Below, in pieces: positions 54,803-63,218 of a stretch of 64,000 nucleotides of DNA. Source of the stretch: JABWBD01 sp040768665 (GTDB lineage: Bacteria > Planctomycetota > Planctomycetia > Pirellulales > Thermoguttaceae). The first letter of the stretch is position 1. Each line of letters begins with the position of its first letter. Made by a program: the position numbers and the translations under genes. The notes below the pieces were generated by a model, which saw only the letters and a program-made list of their open reading frames with translations, had not been told where the DNA came from and searched no databases. The DNA is taken from contig JAXGMN010000013.1 in NCBI GenBank assembly GCA_040768665.1, forward strand, positions 62,001 to 126,000, written 5' to 3'.

Positions 54803-54811
54803 CCTGGTCGG

Positions 54812-55422
54812 AAGGCGGCGGCGCAACGGACGCGAGTTCCAGCATAGCAGATGTCGCCATCGGTTCCGAAGGGGCCACCGCTCAGCAGCCTGCCTGCGTA
54901 GGGCGGCCTTTTAGGCGTGTGGCAGATGATCGCATCCCCTCACGATTGCCATCAGCCCGGCTGCTTCCGAGCAGCCGGGCTGATATGCGGGTAAATTCTC
55001 ATCTGCCGCTCGCCTTAAGCCATCGATTGCGGGCATCCACCAGCCGGGCTACCTGTTACGCTGCCGCATCCGCTACCTCCGAATGACGTGCATCGATTTA
55101 TCCAGACGTGGCGCAAGGGGGTAGCCAACCCGTAATGCGCGCGGAGTTCGACCATCTACACAAGCGGAAATGCGCGGAATCCGGAGGTCTCGCCCCTTGC
55201 CGGAAACGCAAGGTGAAGTTAGTCTTGAACATGGCCGATTAAAAAGTCCCCGCCTGTTCGATCCCTTCCACGACTGTTCCCGCCAGTGTCGCCTTCCTCG
55301 TCGAACACTGCCTCCCCGGTTCGTGGATTACTCGACTGGCTGCTTGGCGGCCGGACATTGTGGCTAAAAGCCCTCTTTTTGTCGAGCGGTTTTCTTTTTC
55401 TTTGCTGTACGAAGGATGTGCC
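54812..55422. other. Intergenic region
   Basis: Contains the family G hairpin, a further half arm (CAGCCGGGCT near 55039) and the leader of the DUF1559 gene. No gene seen. Confidence 0.5.
54951..54984. repeat. REP-like hairpin, family G
   Basis: ATCAGCCCGGCTGCT and AGCAGCCGGGCTGAT around a short loop; matches 13828-13857. Confidence 0.75.
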
Positions 55423-56451
55423 ATGTTTCGAGCTTACACCGCGACGCGCTTCGTCGCACGTCCGACGAACGATCGTCGGACCGGCTTCACGCTGGTCGAA
55501 CTGCTGGTTGTGATTGCCATCATCGGTATCTTGATTGCATTGCTGTTGCCGGCGGTCCAGGCCGCGCGCGAAGCCGCGCGACGGGCCCAGTGCACGAACA
55601 ATCTCAAACAGCTTTCGCTGGCGGTCCACAATTACCATGATGTCCATAAAGCCTTTCCGGCCGGTGCAATTTGGAACGGTGTTGGAGCAACGGCTCCTGA
55701 GGATGCCCGCCATGCGAGTTGGGGCGCCACTTGGGTCGTGATGCTTCTGCCGTTTATTGAGCAGGGCGCCTTGGCAGATCAATATGATTCGCGACTCGTA
55801 GCACGCACCGGGAATACCAGTCCCCTCACCGCGAATAACCTGGTCACCCGGCAGAATCTCAGGGCGATGATTTGCCCCTCACAATCGCTGGTTAGCACCC
55901 GTTTGACGCAAGACTTCGACGGGTTTGCGAAGGGGAATTATGCGGCGAGCGTAGGCGCAGGCGGTTTGATCCGCCGCGCCAGTTACAACGACTCCAATCA
56001 CCGAGGTTGCTTCAGCGCCGTTCAGCAGTGGGGCGCCAGCTTCCGGGACATCCGCGACGGAACGTCCAACGTGATCATGCTCAGCGAGATCCAGTCGGTG
56101 GACAACACCGGAGATGATCGCGGCGCCTGGGGCTGGTCCACGGGGCCCTTGTTCAGTGGCCGCGCGATCGGCGCAGGGGGCCAGAATCGGATACTGACGC
56201 CCAACAGCAAACAGTATATGGACTGTTCGCCCTACGCTTCGAACGATACCACCAACCGCGTCTTCAATTACCGGAACGATCCGGACTGCACCGGAGCGAC
56301 GGCGGGCGTGGGCGCTCGCGGTGAGCACCCGGGCGGCGTCGTGGCGGCCCTGGGCGATGCGAGCGTGCGCTTCATCAGCGAGACGATCGACCAGAATATC
56401 TACCTGAACGCCCTGTCGATCGCCGACGGCAATCCGACGACGCTCGACTAA
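55423..56451 (+). CDS. DUF1559 pilin-like protein
   Basis: Protein of 342 residues starting with a type IV prepilin leader: the motif GFTLVELLVVIAIIGILIALL (split here at Gly-Phe, cleavage before Phe, Glu at +5) then PAVQAAREAARRAQC, the planctomycete DUF1559 hallmark. The C-terminal motif GEHPGGVVAALGDASVRFI is the conserved H-x9-DG-type element of the family. It should be processed by prepilin peptidase and held at the envelope; function unknown. ATG 55423 has GAAGGA eight bases upstream. The mature part holds Asn/Gly-rich loops. Confidence 0.93.
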   Translation: MFRAYTATRFVARPTNDRRTGFTLVELLVVIAIIGILIALLLPAVQAAREAARRAQCTNNLKQLSLAVHNYHDVHKAFPAGAIWNGVGATAPEDARHASWGATWVVMLLPFIEQGALADQYDSRLVARTGNTSPLTANNLVTRQNLRAMICPSQSLVSTRLTQDFDGFAKGNYAASVGAGGLIRRASYNDSNHRGCFSAVQQWGASFRDIRDGTSNVIMLSEIQSVDNTGDDRGAWGWSTGPLFSGRAIGAGGQNRILTPNSKQYMDCSPYASNDTTNRVFNYRNDPDCTGATAGVGARGEHPGGVVAALGDASVRFISETIDQNIYLNALSIADGNPTTLD

Positions 56452-56496
56452 CGCCGTCGATCCTGGATTGACCGGCAGACCGGCTGCTCGCCATCA

Positions 56497-56570
56497 GCGT
56501 CGGGAACTGGCTCATTTTGCGGAGTCTTCGGAGCAAAATGTGCCTGTCCCCTCGCCGGTTTTGGGAATGG
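56497..56570. repeat. Family D element, left arm lost
   Basis: GGGAACTGGCTCATTTTGC...GCAAAATGTGCCTGTCCCC followed by a GGTTTTGGGA arm; matches 37123-37216. In the UbiB-like gene's upstream region. Confidence 0.75.
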
Positions 56571-56665
56571 CCCTTCGTCTCGCCGGGGTGGATGGCGACA
56601 ACCGGGCTGCTCCGCCCCGGCGCCCCCTCCCATGGACGGATTCGGGCGCTCGCGGTGCGATACGC

Positions 56666-56671
56666 TATACT
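56666..56671 (+). promoter_or_regulatory. -10-like box GCTATACT
   Basis: TATACT preceded by GC, 30 bp upstream of ATG 56701. Confidence 0.4.
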
Positions 56672-56700
56672 GGTGTGAGCACCCTCCACGGCGCCACTCC

Positions 56701-58344
56701 ATGCGTATCACCTCCATTCCACAGATCTACCGCCACGGCTACCGCTCAACGGAAATCCTGACCGTCCTGAGCCGGTACGGCCTTGCAGACTGGCTCGGAC
56801 GGCTGGGACTGAGCCCCAGGGCGCCCGGCGGCGGGACGATCGCTCACAGCCCTTGGGAAACCCGCGTGCGGCTGGCGCTGGCCGAGTTGGGCCCCACGTT
56901 CATCAAGCTGGGCCAAGTGCTGAGCACGCGGCCTGATCTCGTCGGAGTACGACTCGCCGACGAACTCAAACATCTTCGGGCCGAGGTACCGGCTGATCCG
57001 GGCGAGCAGGTCCGCCACACCGTGGAGAAGGAACTGGGTCGCCCGGCCTCCGAGCTGTTCGCCGATTTCGACGAGGTGGCAGTCGCTTCCGGGTCCATCG
57101 GCCAGGTGCATCGGGCTCGACTCAAGACGGGCGAGGCGGTGGTCGTCAAGGTTCAGCATGCCGGAATCCAACGGAAAATTGAGGTCGATCTCGACATTCT
57201 CGGCGGCCTGGCCATGCTCGCCGAGATGAACGCCGAGTTTCAGAACTACCGCCCCCGGGCCATCGCCGCGGAATTCCAGCGGACGCTGACGCGCGAACTC
57301 GATTTCGGCCGCGAACTCCGCCACATGCAACAGTTCGCCCACGATTTCTGCGACGATCCGTGCATCCACATTCCACAGCCGTATCCCGAGTTGTCCACGT
57401 CCCGCGTGCTTACGATGGAGTTGATCGAGGGGATCAAGCTGGAAGATCGCCAGCGGCTGGCCAAAGAAGGTTTCGACCTGGCGGAAGTCGCCCGAACCGG
57501 AGCGAGGCTGTACCTGGATATGATTTTCGGCAATGGTTTCTACCATGCCGATCCCCACCCGGGGAATGTCTTGCTCATGGACGGCAACGTGATCGGGCTA
57601 CTCGATTACGGAATGGTCGGACGCATTGACGAGCGGCTGCACGAAGACATCGAGGAGGCGCTGATCGCGGTCAGCAACCAGGATGCGGAGCACTTGGCCG
57701 CCGTAATCATTCGCGCGGGCAAAACTCCACCCGAGCTCGACCGCGTCGCCCTTACCCTGGACCTGACCGACTTCGTCTCACATTACGCGACGCAGCAAGT
57801 CGGCGAATTCGACGTCAGTGGAGCCCTGCGGGAAGTGGTCGAGTTGATCCGCCGCTACCGCATCCGGCTACCGGCGCGGATTGCCATGCTGATCAAGGTT
57901 TTGATCACCTTGGAGGGGACAGCCCAGTTGCTCAATCCGCAGTTCAACCTGCTGGAGGTCATGAAGCCGTACCGCAGGAAAATGCTCCTTCGGCGGTATT
58001 CACCACAGCGCCACTTGCGCAAACTGCAGCGTTTCTATTCCGATTTAGAGCATCTGCTCCAGGTCCTGCCGCAGGGAATCGTCGATATTCTCGAGCAAGT
58101 GCAGAGCGGCGCCTTCGACGTCCACCTGGACCACCGGGGCCTGGAACCATCGGTTAACCGCTTGGTGTTGGGCATGCTGGCCTCGGCCCTCTTTCTTGGC
58201 TCCTCGCTTCTACTGAGCAACAAAGTCCCGCCGGAAGTGGGGGGTGTCTCGCTGCTTGGAGCTACCGGCTGCCTGGCCGCGATTTTCTTAGGTTTGCGGT
58301 TGTGGCGAGCAATCAACAAGTCGGGAAGGCTCGATCGGCGGTAG
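56701..58344 (+). CDS. ABC1/UbiB family atypical kinase
   Basis: Protein of 547 residues. ABC1 signature motifs are present: KLGQVLSTRPDLVG (KxGQ), ASGSIGQVHRA (Ala-rich loop), VVVKVQHAG and DPHPGNVLLMD (metal-binding Asp and His). Two C-terminal hydrophobic helices (LVLGMLASALFLGSSLLL and GATGCLAAIFLGLRLW) should anchor it to the membrane, as in UbiB. The family supports quinone synthesis and has ATPase activity; this paralogue's exact role is not set. The start lacks a good Shine-Dalgarno; ATG 56701 is used rather than 56632, because the promoter-like box lies between them. Confidence 0.9.
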   Translation: MRITSIPQIYRHGYRSTEILTVLSRYGLADWLGRLGLSPRAPGGGTIAHSPWETRVRLALAELGPTFIKLGQVLSTRPDLVGVRLADELKHLRAEVPADPGEQVRHTVEKELGRPASELFADFDEVAVASGSIGQVHRARLKTGEAVVVKVQHAGIQRKIEVDLDILGGLAMLAEMNAEFQNYRPRAIAAEFQRTLTRELDFGRELRHMQQFAHDFCDDPCIHIPQPYPELSTSRVLTMELIEGIKLEDRQRLAKEGFDLAEVARTGARLYLDMIFGNGFYHADPHPGNVLLMDGNVIGLLDYGMVGRIDERLHEDIEEALIAVSNQDAEHLAAVIIRAGKTPPELDRVALTLDLTDFVSHYATQQVGEFDVSGALREVVELIRRYRIRLPARIAMLIKVLITLEGTAQLLNPQFNLLEVMKPYRRKMLLRRYSPQRHLRKLQRFYSDLEHLLQVLPQGIVDILEQVQSGAFDVHLDHRGLEPSVNRLVLGMLASALFLGSSLLLSNKVPPEVGGVSLLGATGCLAAIFLGLRLWRAINKSGRLDRR

Positions 58345-58506
58345 GATGGTGGTGGCTACTGCCGCGTTGCCGGGCCCACGACGACCAGTCCATTCAGCGA
58401 GTACATGGGCCACCCTCTTGTCGAGATCGGCCAGCGCACTGAGAAGGTCGTCGTGGCGGGCGTCAAGCTCGAGGAGGGTTTGAAGCTGGCGGTGCGAGTC
58501 GTCCAT
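58288..58506 (-). CDS. Short conserved-looking helical protein
   Basis: Frame of 72 residues reading MDDSHRQLQTLLELDARHDDLLSALADLDKRVAHVLAEW, which has the heptad pattern of a small coiled-coil protein; the C-terminal 30 residues are Pro-rich. It overlaps the end of the UbiB-like gene by 57 bp on the other strand. A weak AGG lies about ten bases upstream of the ATG. I think it is probably real from its amphipathic pattern, but cannot name a family. Confidence 0.45.
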   Translation of the reverse strand: MDDSHRQLQTLLELDARHDDLLSALADLDKRVAHVLAEWTGRRGPGNAAVATTILPPIEPSRLVDCSPQPQT

Positions 58507-58767
58507 TCGGGTTGACCTGGAGGTGTCGGTTCATGATTTCCGCCCGGTGAATGCGGGGCCGACGGCGGCGGCCCGCAATAATGGCAATCGGCCGACGACC
58601 GGCTTGTCTTTGACTCCGGTTCTGAGGGACGTTCAGCTTGGGAAATCTGGATAATTCTTGAGGGCAACTTTCCGTCGTCGACGGCTGTTCCTGAATGAAC
58701 CGATGCGACCAGAGCTACGCCGGACGGTCAAAACGGTCGATACTCGATCGATGACAGATTTATCTGA

Positions 58768-58849
58768 GAGGCTGTTTGGAAACGGGGACTGGCTCAGGGA
58801 TGTTGTCTGTTCGAGACGGAAATCACACAAGGTGTAGGGCGCCTGTCCC
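58768..58849. repeat. Family B element copy 2, right arm replaced
   Basis: GAGGCTGTTTGGAAACGGGGACTGGCTC ... GCGCCTGTCCC matches 172-268 up to the right core, then is broken by the composite palindrome starting at 58851. Confidence 0.75.
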
Positions 58850-58850
58850 A

Positions 58851-59000
58851 CCCCTGTAAAGGTCCTAAGGTCCTGCAAATTCGTCGTTTAGCCGCAGTGC
58901 CCACCGGGCCGCGCGCCGAGCACAGGGCGGCGCGGCTGTCGGTCACCGACGCGCGGCCCGCTGGGCACTGCGGCTAAACGCTAAACGACCTTTACAGGGG
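58851..59000. repeat. Composite palindrome, family F
   Basis: CCCCTGTAAAGGTC (58851-58864) pairs with GACCTTTACAGGGG (58987-59000). Nested within is a long stem CGTTTAGCCGCAGTGCCCA ... TGGGCACTGCGGCTAAACG (58885-58980) with GC-rich centre. It replaces the right arm of the family B element. Confidence 0.8.
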
Positions 59001-59066
59001 CGGGCATGGATTGCCCGTTCATCGGAGGGGGTGCTGGGGAAACTTCTATCGAGCTGGGGCGACGGC

Positions 59067-59096
59067 TGGACAAACTACGGTGGCGCAGTGTACATT
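59067..59096 (+). promoter_or_regulatory. Putative promoter for rpsU
   Basis: TGGACA (59067-59072) and TACATT (59091-59096) with an 18-bp spacer; leader of about 75 nt. Confidence 0.4.
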
Positions 59097-59175
59097 TAAG
59101 TCTTCGTGAAGCCGTCCCTTCGGGGGTGCTTTGTGACAAAATTTCAGCAGTGGGGATTTTGCAAAGGAGGACTGA

Positions 59176-59373
59176 GTGGTCAAGCTGACGTTGCGGGACA
59201 ATGAGTCGATTCAAGAAGCGGTGCGACGCTTCCGAAAGCTCGTCGAACGGAGTGGAATCAAAAAAGAGATGCGTCGCCGCGAGCACTATGAGAAACCCAG
59301 CGAAATCAAGCGCCGTGCTCGTCTCCGCGCTGAACGTCGATCCCGCCGCACTCGCATGCTGTCTGGCGTGTGA
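59176..59373 (+). CDS. rpsU: 30S ribosomal protein S21
   Basis: Protein of 65 residues beginning MVKLTLRDNESIQEAVRRFRKLVERSG, with the basic C-terminus KPSEIKRRARLRAERRSRR, the full S21 pattern; length is normal. S21 binds near the anti-Shine-Dalgarno end of 16S rRNA. The start is GTG, preceded by the strongest ribosome-binding site of the window, AAAGGAGG. The upstream region contains a stack of palindromic repeats. Confidence 0.95.
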   Translation: MVKLTLRDNESIQEAVRRFRKLVERSGIKKEMRRREHYEKPSEIKRRARLRAERRSRRTRMLSGV

Positions 59374-59572
59374 TACGCCAGGGCGATCGTGTTCTTCTCT
59401 CTCGCTTTTTTGCGCCCGCGCTTCCGATTCGCGCGCGTCACGCGACCTCGCCCGCCGCTATTTCGGCAGTTTTCTTGCACCATGAACGGGTTTGTGCCGT
59501 CGTGTCGGTCACGGCTATATTAAAGGATTCCCGCCCCTGGGCGTTGCACCCGTCACTTCGAGGAGTCCTCTT

Positions 59573-60937
59573 ATGCATCAGATCGCAAACAATACCGAGT
59601 CGCGTCGTGAGTTCCTGAAGAACACCGGCCGGGTCGCCGCCGCTTCAACGTTGCTCGGCACGGCCGTCCCGCGCGTCCATGCCGCGGAGAATAACACCAT
59701 CCAGGTCGCGCTGATCGGCTGTGGAGGGCGGGGAACCGGGGCGGCGGCCAATGCGTTGTCGGTACAAAACGGTCCCATCAAGCTCGTGGCGATGGGCGAC
59801 GTATTCGAGAATCGCGCGAAAGGGAGCCGCGATCGCCTGAAGAAGCAGTTCGCGGATCGAGTGGATGTTCCGGACGATCGACTCTTCGTCGGGTTCGATG
59901 CGTACCAGAAAGCGATGGACTGCCTCAGGCCCGGCGATGTGGCCATCTTCGCCACCCCGCCGGCGTTCCGGTGGGTTCACTTCACCCGCGCGATTCAGAA
60001 GGGGCTTAACGTCTTCATGGAGAAGCCGATCACGGTTGACGGCCCCACAACCCGCAAGTTTTTCAAGCTGGCGGATGAGTCGGAGAAGAAGAACCTCAAG
60101 GTCGGCGTCGGCCTGATGGTGCGGCATTGCCGCGGACGCCAGCAACTCTACGACCGGATCCACGGCGGAGAGATCGGCGACATTCTTGCACTAAGGGCGT
60201 ACCGCATGAGCGGGCGCGCGGCAGCCGTCGGCAGAAAGCCGGAGGACATCGGTGAGACGCTGTACCAGGTCCAGCGGTTCCACAGCTTCATCTGGGCCAG
60301 CGGTGGCGTGTATAGCGATTTCTATATTCATCAAATCGATGAATGCTCGTGGATGAAAGACGCCTGGCCGGTGCAGGCCCATGCGCTCGGCGGGCGGCAC
60401 TACCGGGGTGATGCCGTCGACCAGAACTTCGATACCTATTCGGTCGAGTACACGTATCCCGACGGCACGAAGCTGTTCTATTACGGCCGGAACGTGTCGG
60501 GCTGCCACGACGAGTTTGCCAGCTATGCCCATGGCACGAAGGGTACGGCTATTATTTCAACGGCCGCCCACACGCCCGGCAAGGTGCGGACGTTCTCGGA
60601 CCAGACTTTCGATAAGTCGAAGATGATCTGGGCCTATCCGCAGCCCGAGCAGAGCCCGTACCAGTTGGAATGGGACGATCTCGTCGACGCAATCCGCCAT
60701 GACAAGCCGTACAACGAGGCTCGTCGCGGGGCCGAGGCGAGTCTGGTAACCTCGATGGGCCGCATGGCCGCGCACACCGGGCAGATCGTCACCTACGAAC
60801 AGATGCTCAACTGCGAGCACGAGATGGCTCCCGGCGTCGATACGCTCTCGGTCGACGGTCCGGCACCGCTGAAGCCGAACGCCAACGGCGAATACCCGGT
60901 ACCCCAGCCGGGCCTGATCAAAGATCGGGAGTATTGA
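59573..60937 (+). CDS. Gfo/Idh/MocA family oxidoreductase with Tat signal
   Basis: Protein of 454 residues. Twin-arginine signal SRREFLKNTGRVAAAS is followed by VALIGCGGRGTGAA (Rossmann loop), AIFATPPAFRWVH and MEKPITVD (EKP motif). A C-terminal segment (DDLVDAIRHDKPYNEARRGAEASL) is typical of planctomycete exported members. ATG 59573 has GAGGAG eight bases upstream, whereas the frame from 59492 lacks support. It is probably NAD(P)-dependent but periplasmic; the substrate is unknown. A terminator follows. Confidence 0.93.
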   Translation: MHQIANNTESRREFLKNTGRVAAASTLLGTAVPRVHAAENNTIQVALIGCGGRGTGAAANALSVQNGPIKLVAMGDVFENRAKGSRDRLKKQFADRVDVPDDRLFVGFDAYQKAMDCLRPGDVAIFATPPAFRWVHFTRAIQKGLNVFMEKPITVDGPTTRKFFKLADESEKKNLKVGVGLMVRHCRGRQQLYDRIHGGEIGDILALRAYRMSGRAAAVGRKPEDIGETLYQVQRFHSFIWASGGVYSDFYIHQIDECSWMKDAWPVQAHALGGRHYRGDAVDQNFDTYSVEYTYPDGTKLFYYGRNVSGCHDEFASYAHGTKGTAIISTAAHTPGKVRTFSDQTFDKSKMIWAYPQPEQSPYQLEWDDLVDAIRHDKPYNEARRGAEASLVTSMGRMAAHTGQIVTYEQMLNCEHEMAPGVDTLSVDGPAPLKPNANGEYPVPQPGLIKDREY

Positions 60938-60959
60938 TTCGGCGTTGCGAGGCCGCAAG

Positions 60960-60993
60960 AGAGCCGGGGCTGCGAGGCCCCGGCTCTGTTTTT
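60960..60993 (+). terminator. Rho-independent terminator
   Basis: AGAGCCGGGGC and GCCCCGGCTCT around a six-base loop, followed by GTTTTT; 23 bp after the oxidoreductase stop. Confidence 0.92.
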
Positions 60994-61013
60994 CGCCGGC
61001 GGTGTGCTTAGCT

Positions 61014-61140
61014 TAGGATCGTTCGAGAAATAAGTGGACAGCATTCGGTAGGACGGATGGGTAATCTGCCCCTGAAGCGCGGACGGATTGACGATCCGTC
61101 CTACGGCAAGACACGCCACTTATTTCTCGAACGAGCTCAG
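61014..61140. repeat. Palindromic element, family E copy 2
   Basis: GCTTAGG..CGTTCGAGAAATAAGTGG and CCACTTATTTCTCGAACGAGCTC as arms; the interior (GTAGGACGGAT ... ATCCGTCCTAC) forms another stem and differs from copy 1. Confidence 0.8.
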
Positions 61141-61417
61141 CGGAGATGCCTGAGGGCTGGGAACTGGATCGCGTCAGAATGTCGGCAAGCGCGTCACTCT
61201 GGCGTCGAGGCTTTTCTGGCTCTGCGGTCCCGCGGCAACTTCTTTTATAACAGGAACGTTGTGTTCTTGCGGTCTCCATGTCTGCCTCGATGCGTGTTGG
61301 TCTTGCCATTTCCTCAACATGCTCAACTTCCGGCGGATCAGGACTCATCCAGGACCGCTGCACGAGACGCTCCGACCCAGAATCATCGGCAACTTGCCGG
61401 CCCATAGCCCACTTAGG
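61141..61417. other. Intergenic region
   Basis: No gene or repeat recognised. Confidence 0.5.
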
Positions 61418-61423
61418 TATACT
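61418..61423 (+). promoter_or_regulatory. -10-like box TATACT
   Basis: TATACT ends seven bases before the family A element, so the predicted transcript would begin at the element's left terminus. Confidence 0.35.
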
Positions 61424-61429
61424 GGGCAG

Positions 61430-61549
61430 TAACCGTTTACGGGGCGGGGAGGAAGAGGACAGGTCCATGTTTTCGGCCTGCGTCTTTGCAGCCAAAATAT
61501 GTCGACCGGCCGAAAAATGGACCTGTCCCCGGCCGCCCGTGAACGGTTA
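61430..61549. mobile_element. MITE-like palindrome, family A copy 5 (inverted)
   Basis: TAACCGTTTACG...CGTGAACGGTTA, 120 bp, core in inverted order (GGACAGGTCC ... GGACCTGTCCCC). Flanks ACTGGGCAG and CCTAGGCGT share 5 of 9 positions in register, a decayed target duplication at best. Confidence 0.8.
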
Positions 61550-61649
61550 CCTAGGCGTTGTAGAATGGGCTTTGGCAAACGCGGCACACAACTGAAATAC
61601 GACATCTGCCTAACGCTGCCGCAGCGGAGATGTTCGGTGCAGGTGACTT

Positions 61650-63218
61650 ATGCCCGAGTATCGTCTCACGTTTTTCGTAAGCGCGACGTCGAAAGAGCTA
61701 GGAAGCTGCCGGCGGGCGATAATAGAAATCCTGCAATCCCGGGGCATCTTTGCAGACGTGCAAGATATCACGTTTGTGCCTGATTATCATCAGCTTATGG
61801 ATCTGCTCCGTCGTAAGATCATCAAGTCCGATGGGGTGATCTGCCTCGTGGGGGATGCCTTTGGAGCTGCCGCTCCTTGTGCCGACGATGGGCTTCGCTC
61901 GTATACGCAGTTGGAATACGAAGTGGCTCGAAAGCTCGAAAAGCCGGTTTATGTCTTTTTGACGACCGAGGGGTTCCAGCCCGATGAGCCCGTGGAGCAG
62001 ACCGACGAGATGCGAGAGCAACAGTTGGCACACCGCCGGAGGATCCAGGCGAGCGGGTGCAAGTGGGAGGAGTTTTCGTCGGTTGATGAGTTAAAACTGA
62101 AAATTGCCACCCTGGCCATTCCTGGATCCCGGCAAACGGAAAACATGCCGTGTCGCATCGTGCATCCCCCCGCAGCGCCAGCCTATTTTGCGGGACGGGA
62201 TATCGAACTCGACCAACTGTGCACCGCGCTGGAAGGTGGAAGTAACTGTGTCGTGGTTGTCGTTGGTCCCGGAGGGCAAGGCAAGACGACACTTGTGAGA
62301 GAGTGGTGGCGGAAGCATCGTGAGCCGGACGATGTCATCGGGCACTTCGCCGCTGGTTTCTGGTGCAGTCCCTACGTTGGCGGGTACACCTTCGATGCCT
62401 TCTTGGACGACCTGCTTGAATATCTCACTCAAGGCGAATTCGACAAGCGCGCCTGTCCAGAGACCAACACTCGAATCCGAATGGCCCTCAGACAACTACA
62501 AGAGCGCTCATGCCTGGTCGTGATCGACGGAATCGAACGATGGCTCCGCGGCTGGAACGTCGGCTCTGCGCGAAATGACGGGGCAACCGAGGCGGAACAG
62601 CGGAAGGGGCATTTCCCGGGAGTGGACGAATTCTTGACGCAGGCCGCCGGGATTGAAAACCGCACGCGTCTCGTGCTGCCCACCCGAGCACTGCCGGCCG
62701 TCCTCGATCACGTGGCCTGCACACTGGTGCCCGTCTATGAACAGGATCGAAGGAGAATCGTCACGTTGCAGGGCCTGAGTCGTGCCGCCGCCGTGAACCT
62801 CTTGGAGCAGGTCGGCGTGCAAGGGACGCCAGGCGAGTTGACTGCCCTGGCCGATAAGTACGACCGGCATCCTCTGGCGCTGAACGTGTTGGGCCGCTTG
62901 TTGGTGCACGCCTACGGGGGACGGATAGTCGAATCATCACGTCCCCTGGTCTTGGATCCGAAGGATCGACTTTTCGAGCTCTTCAAGATAACCCGCGAGC
63001 ACTTGCCAGGACGTGACCGCGCGGAGCGGTTTCTGCACGTCGCCTCGCTCTGCCTGGACAACGCGTGCCTGCCCGTCCTGGCAGCCGGGTTGGACGAGGC
63101 GGCTCCCACCGCTCCAGGACACCCTGGACTCGCTGCTGGGAGATGGCCACTATGCTCGATGACTGGCAGTTGGTCTTCTGGGACGGCACGGCACAAGTCG
63201 TGCGGCTGCACCCTTTGA
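61650..63218 (+). CDS. DUF4062 - NB-ARC STAND NTPase (N-terminal part)
   Basis: Frame of 522 residues. Residues 1-115 are DUF4062: YRLTFFVSATSKELGSCRRAI, DGVICLVGDAFG and SYTQLEYEVARKLEKPVYVFL, a domain also joined to NACHT in TEP1, NPHP3 and NWD1. Residues about 170-420 form an NB-ARC-type ATPase: Walker A GPGGQGKTT (about 205), Walker B LVVIDGIE (about 289), LVLPTRALP and the HPLAL motif (about 407). After about residue 480 the sequence becomes nonsense (APTAPGHPGLAAGRWPLC), while the expected continuation is found in other frames. ATG 61650 has AGGTGA upstream. Probably a ligand- or phage-responsive regulator; target unknown. Confidence 0.82.
   Translation: MPEYRLTFFVSATSKELGSCRRAIIEILQSRGIFADVQDITFVPDYHQLMDLLRRKIIKSDGVICLVGDAFGAAAPCADDGLRSYTQLEYEVARKLEKPVYVFLTTEGFQPDEPVEQTDEMREQQLAHRRRIQASGCKWEEFSSVDELKLKIATLAIPGSRQTENMPCRIVHPPAAPAYFAGRDIELDQLCTALEGGSNCVVVVVGPGGQGKTTLVREWWRKHREPDDVIGHFAAGFWCSPYVGGYTFDAFLDDLLEYLTQGEFDKRACPETNTRIRMALRQLQERSCLVVIDGIERWLRGWNVGSARNDGATEAEQRKGHFPGVDEFLTQAAGIENRTRLVLPTRALPAVLDHVACTLVPVYEQDRRRIVTLQGLSRAAAVNLLEQVGVQGTPGELTALADKYDRHPLALNVLGRLLVHAYGGRIVESSRPLVLDPKDRLFELFKITREHLPGRDRAERFLHVASLCLDNACLPVLAAGLDEAAPTAPGHPGLAAGRWPLCSMTGSWSSGTARHKSCGCTL

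Noticed and set aside
5564..61549. Repeated palindromes as a CRISPR array
   Set aside because: Copies are kilobases apart, not regularly spaced, and no cas genes are present.
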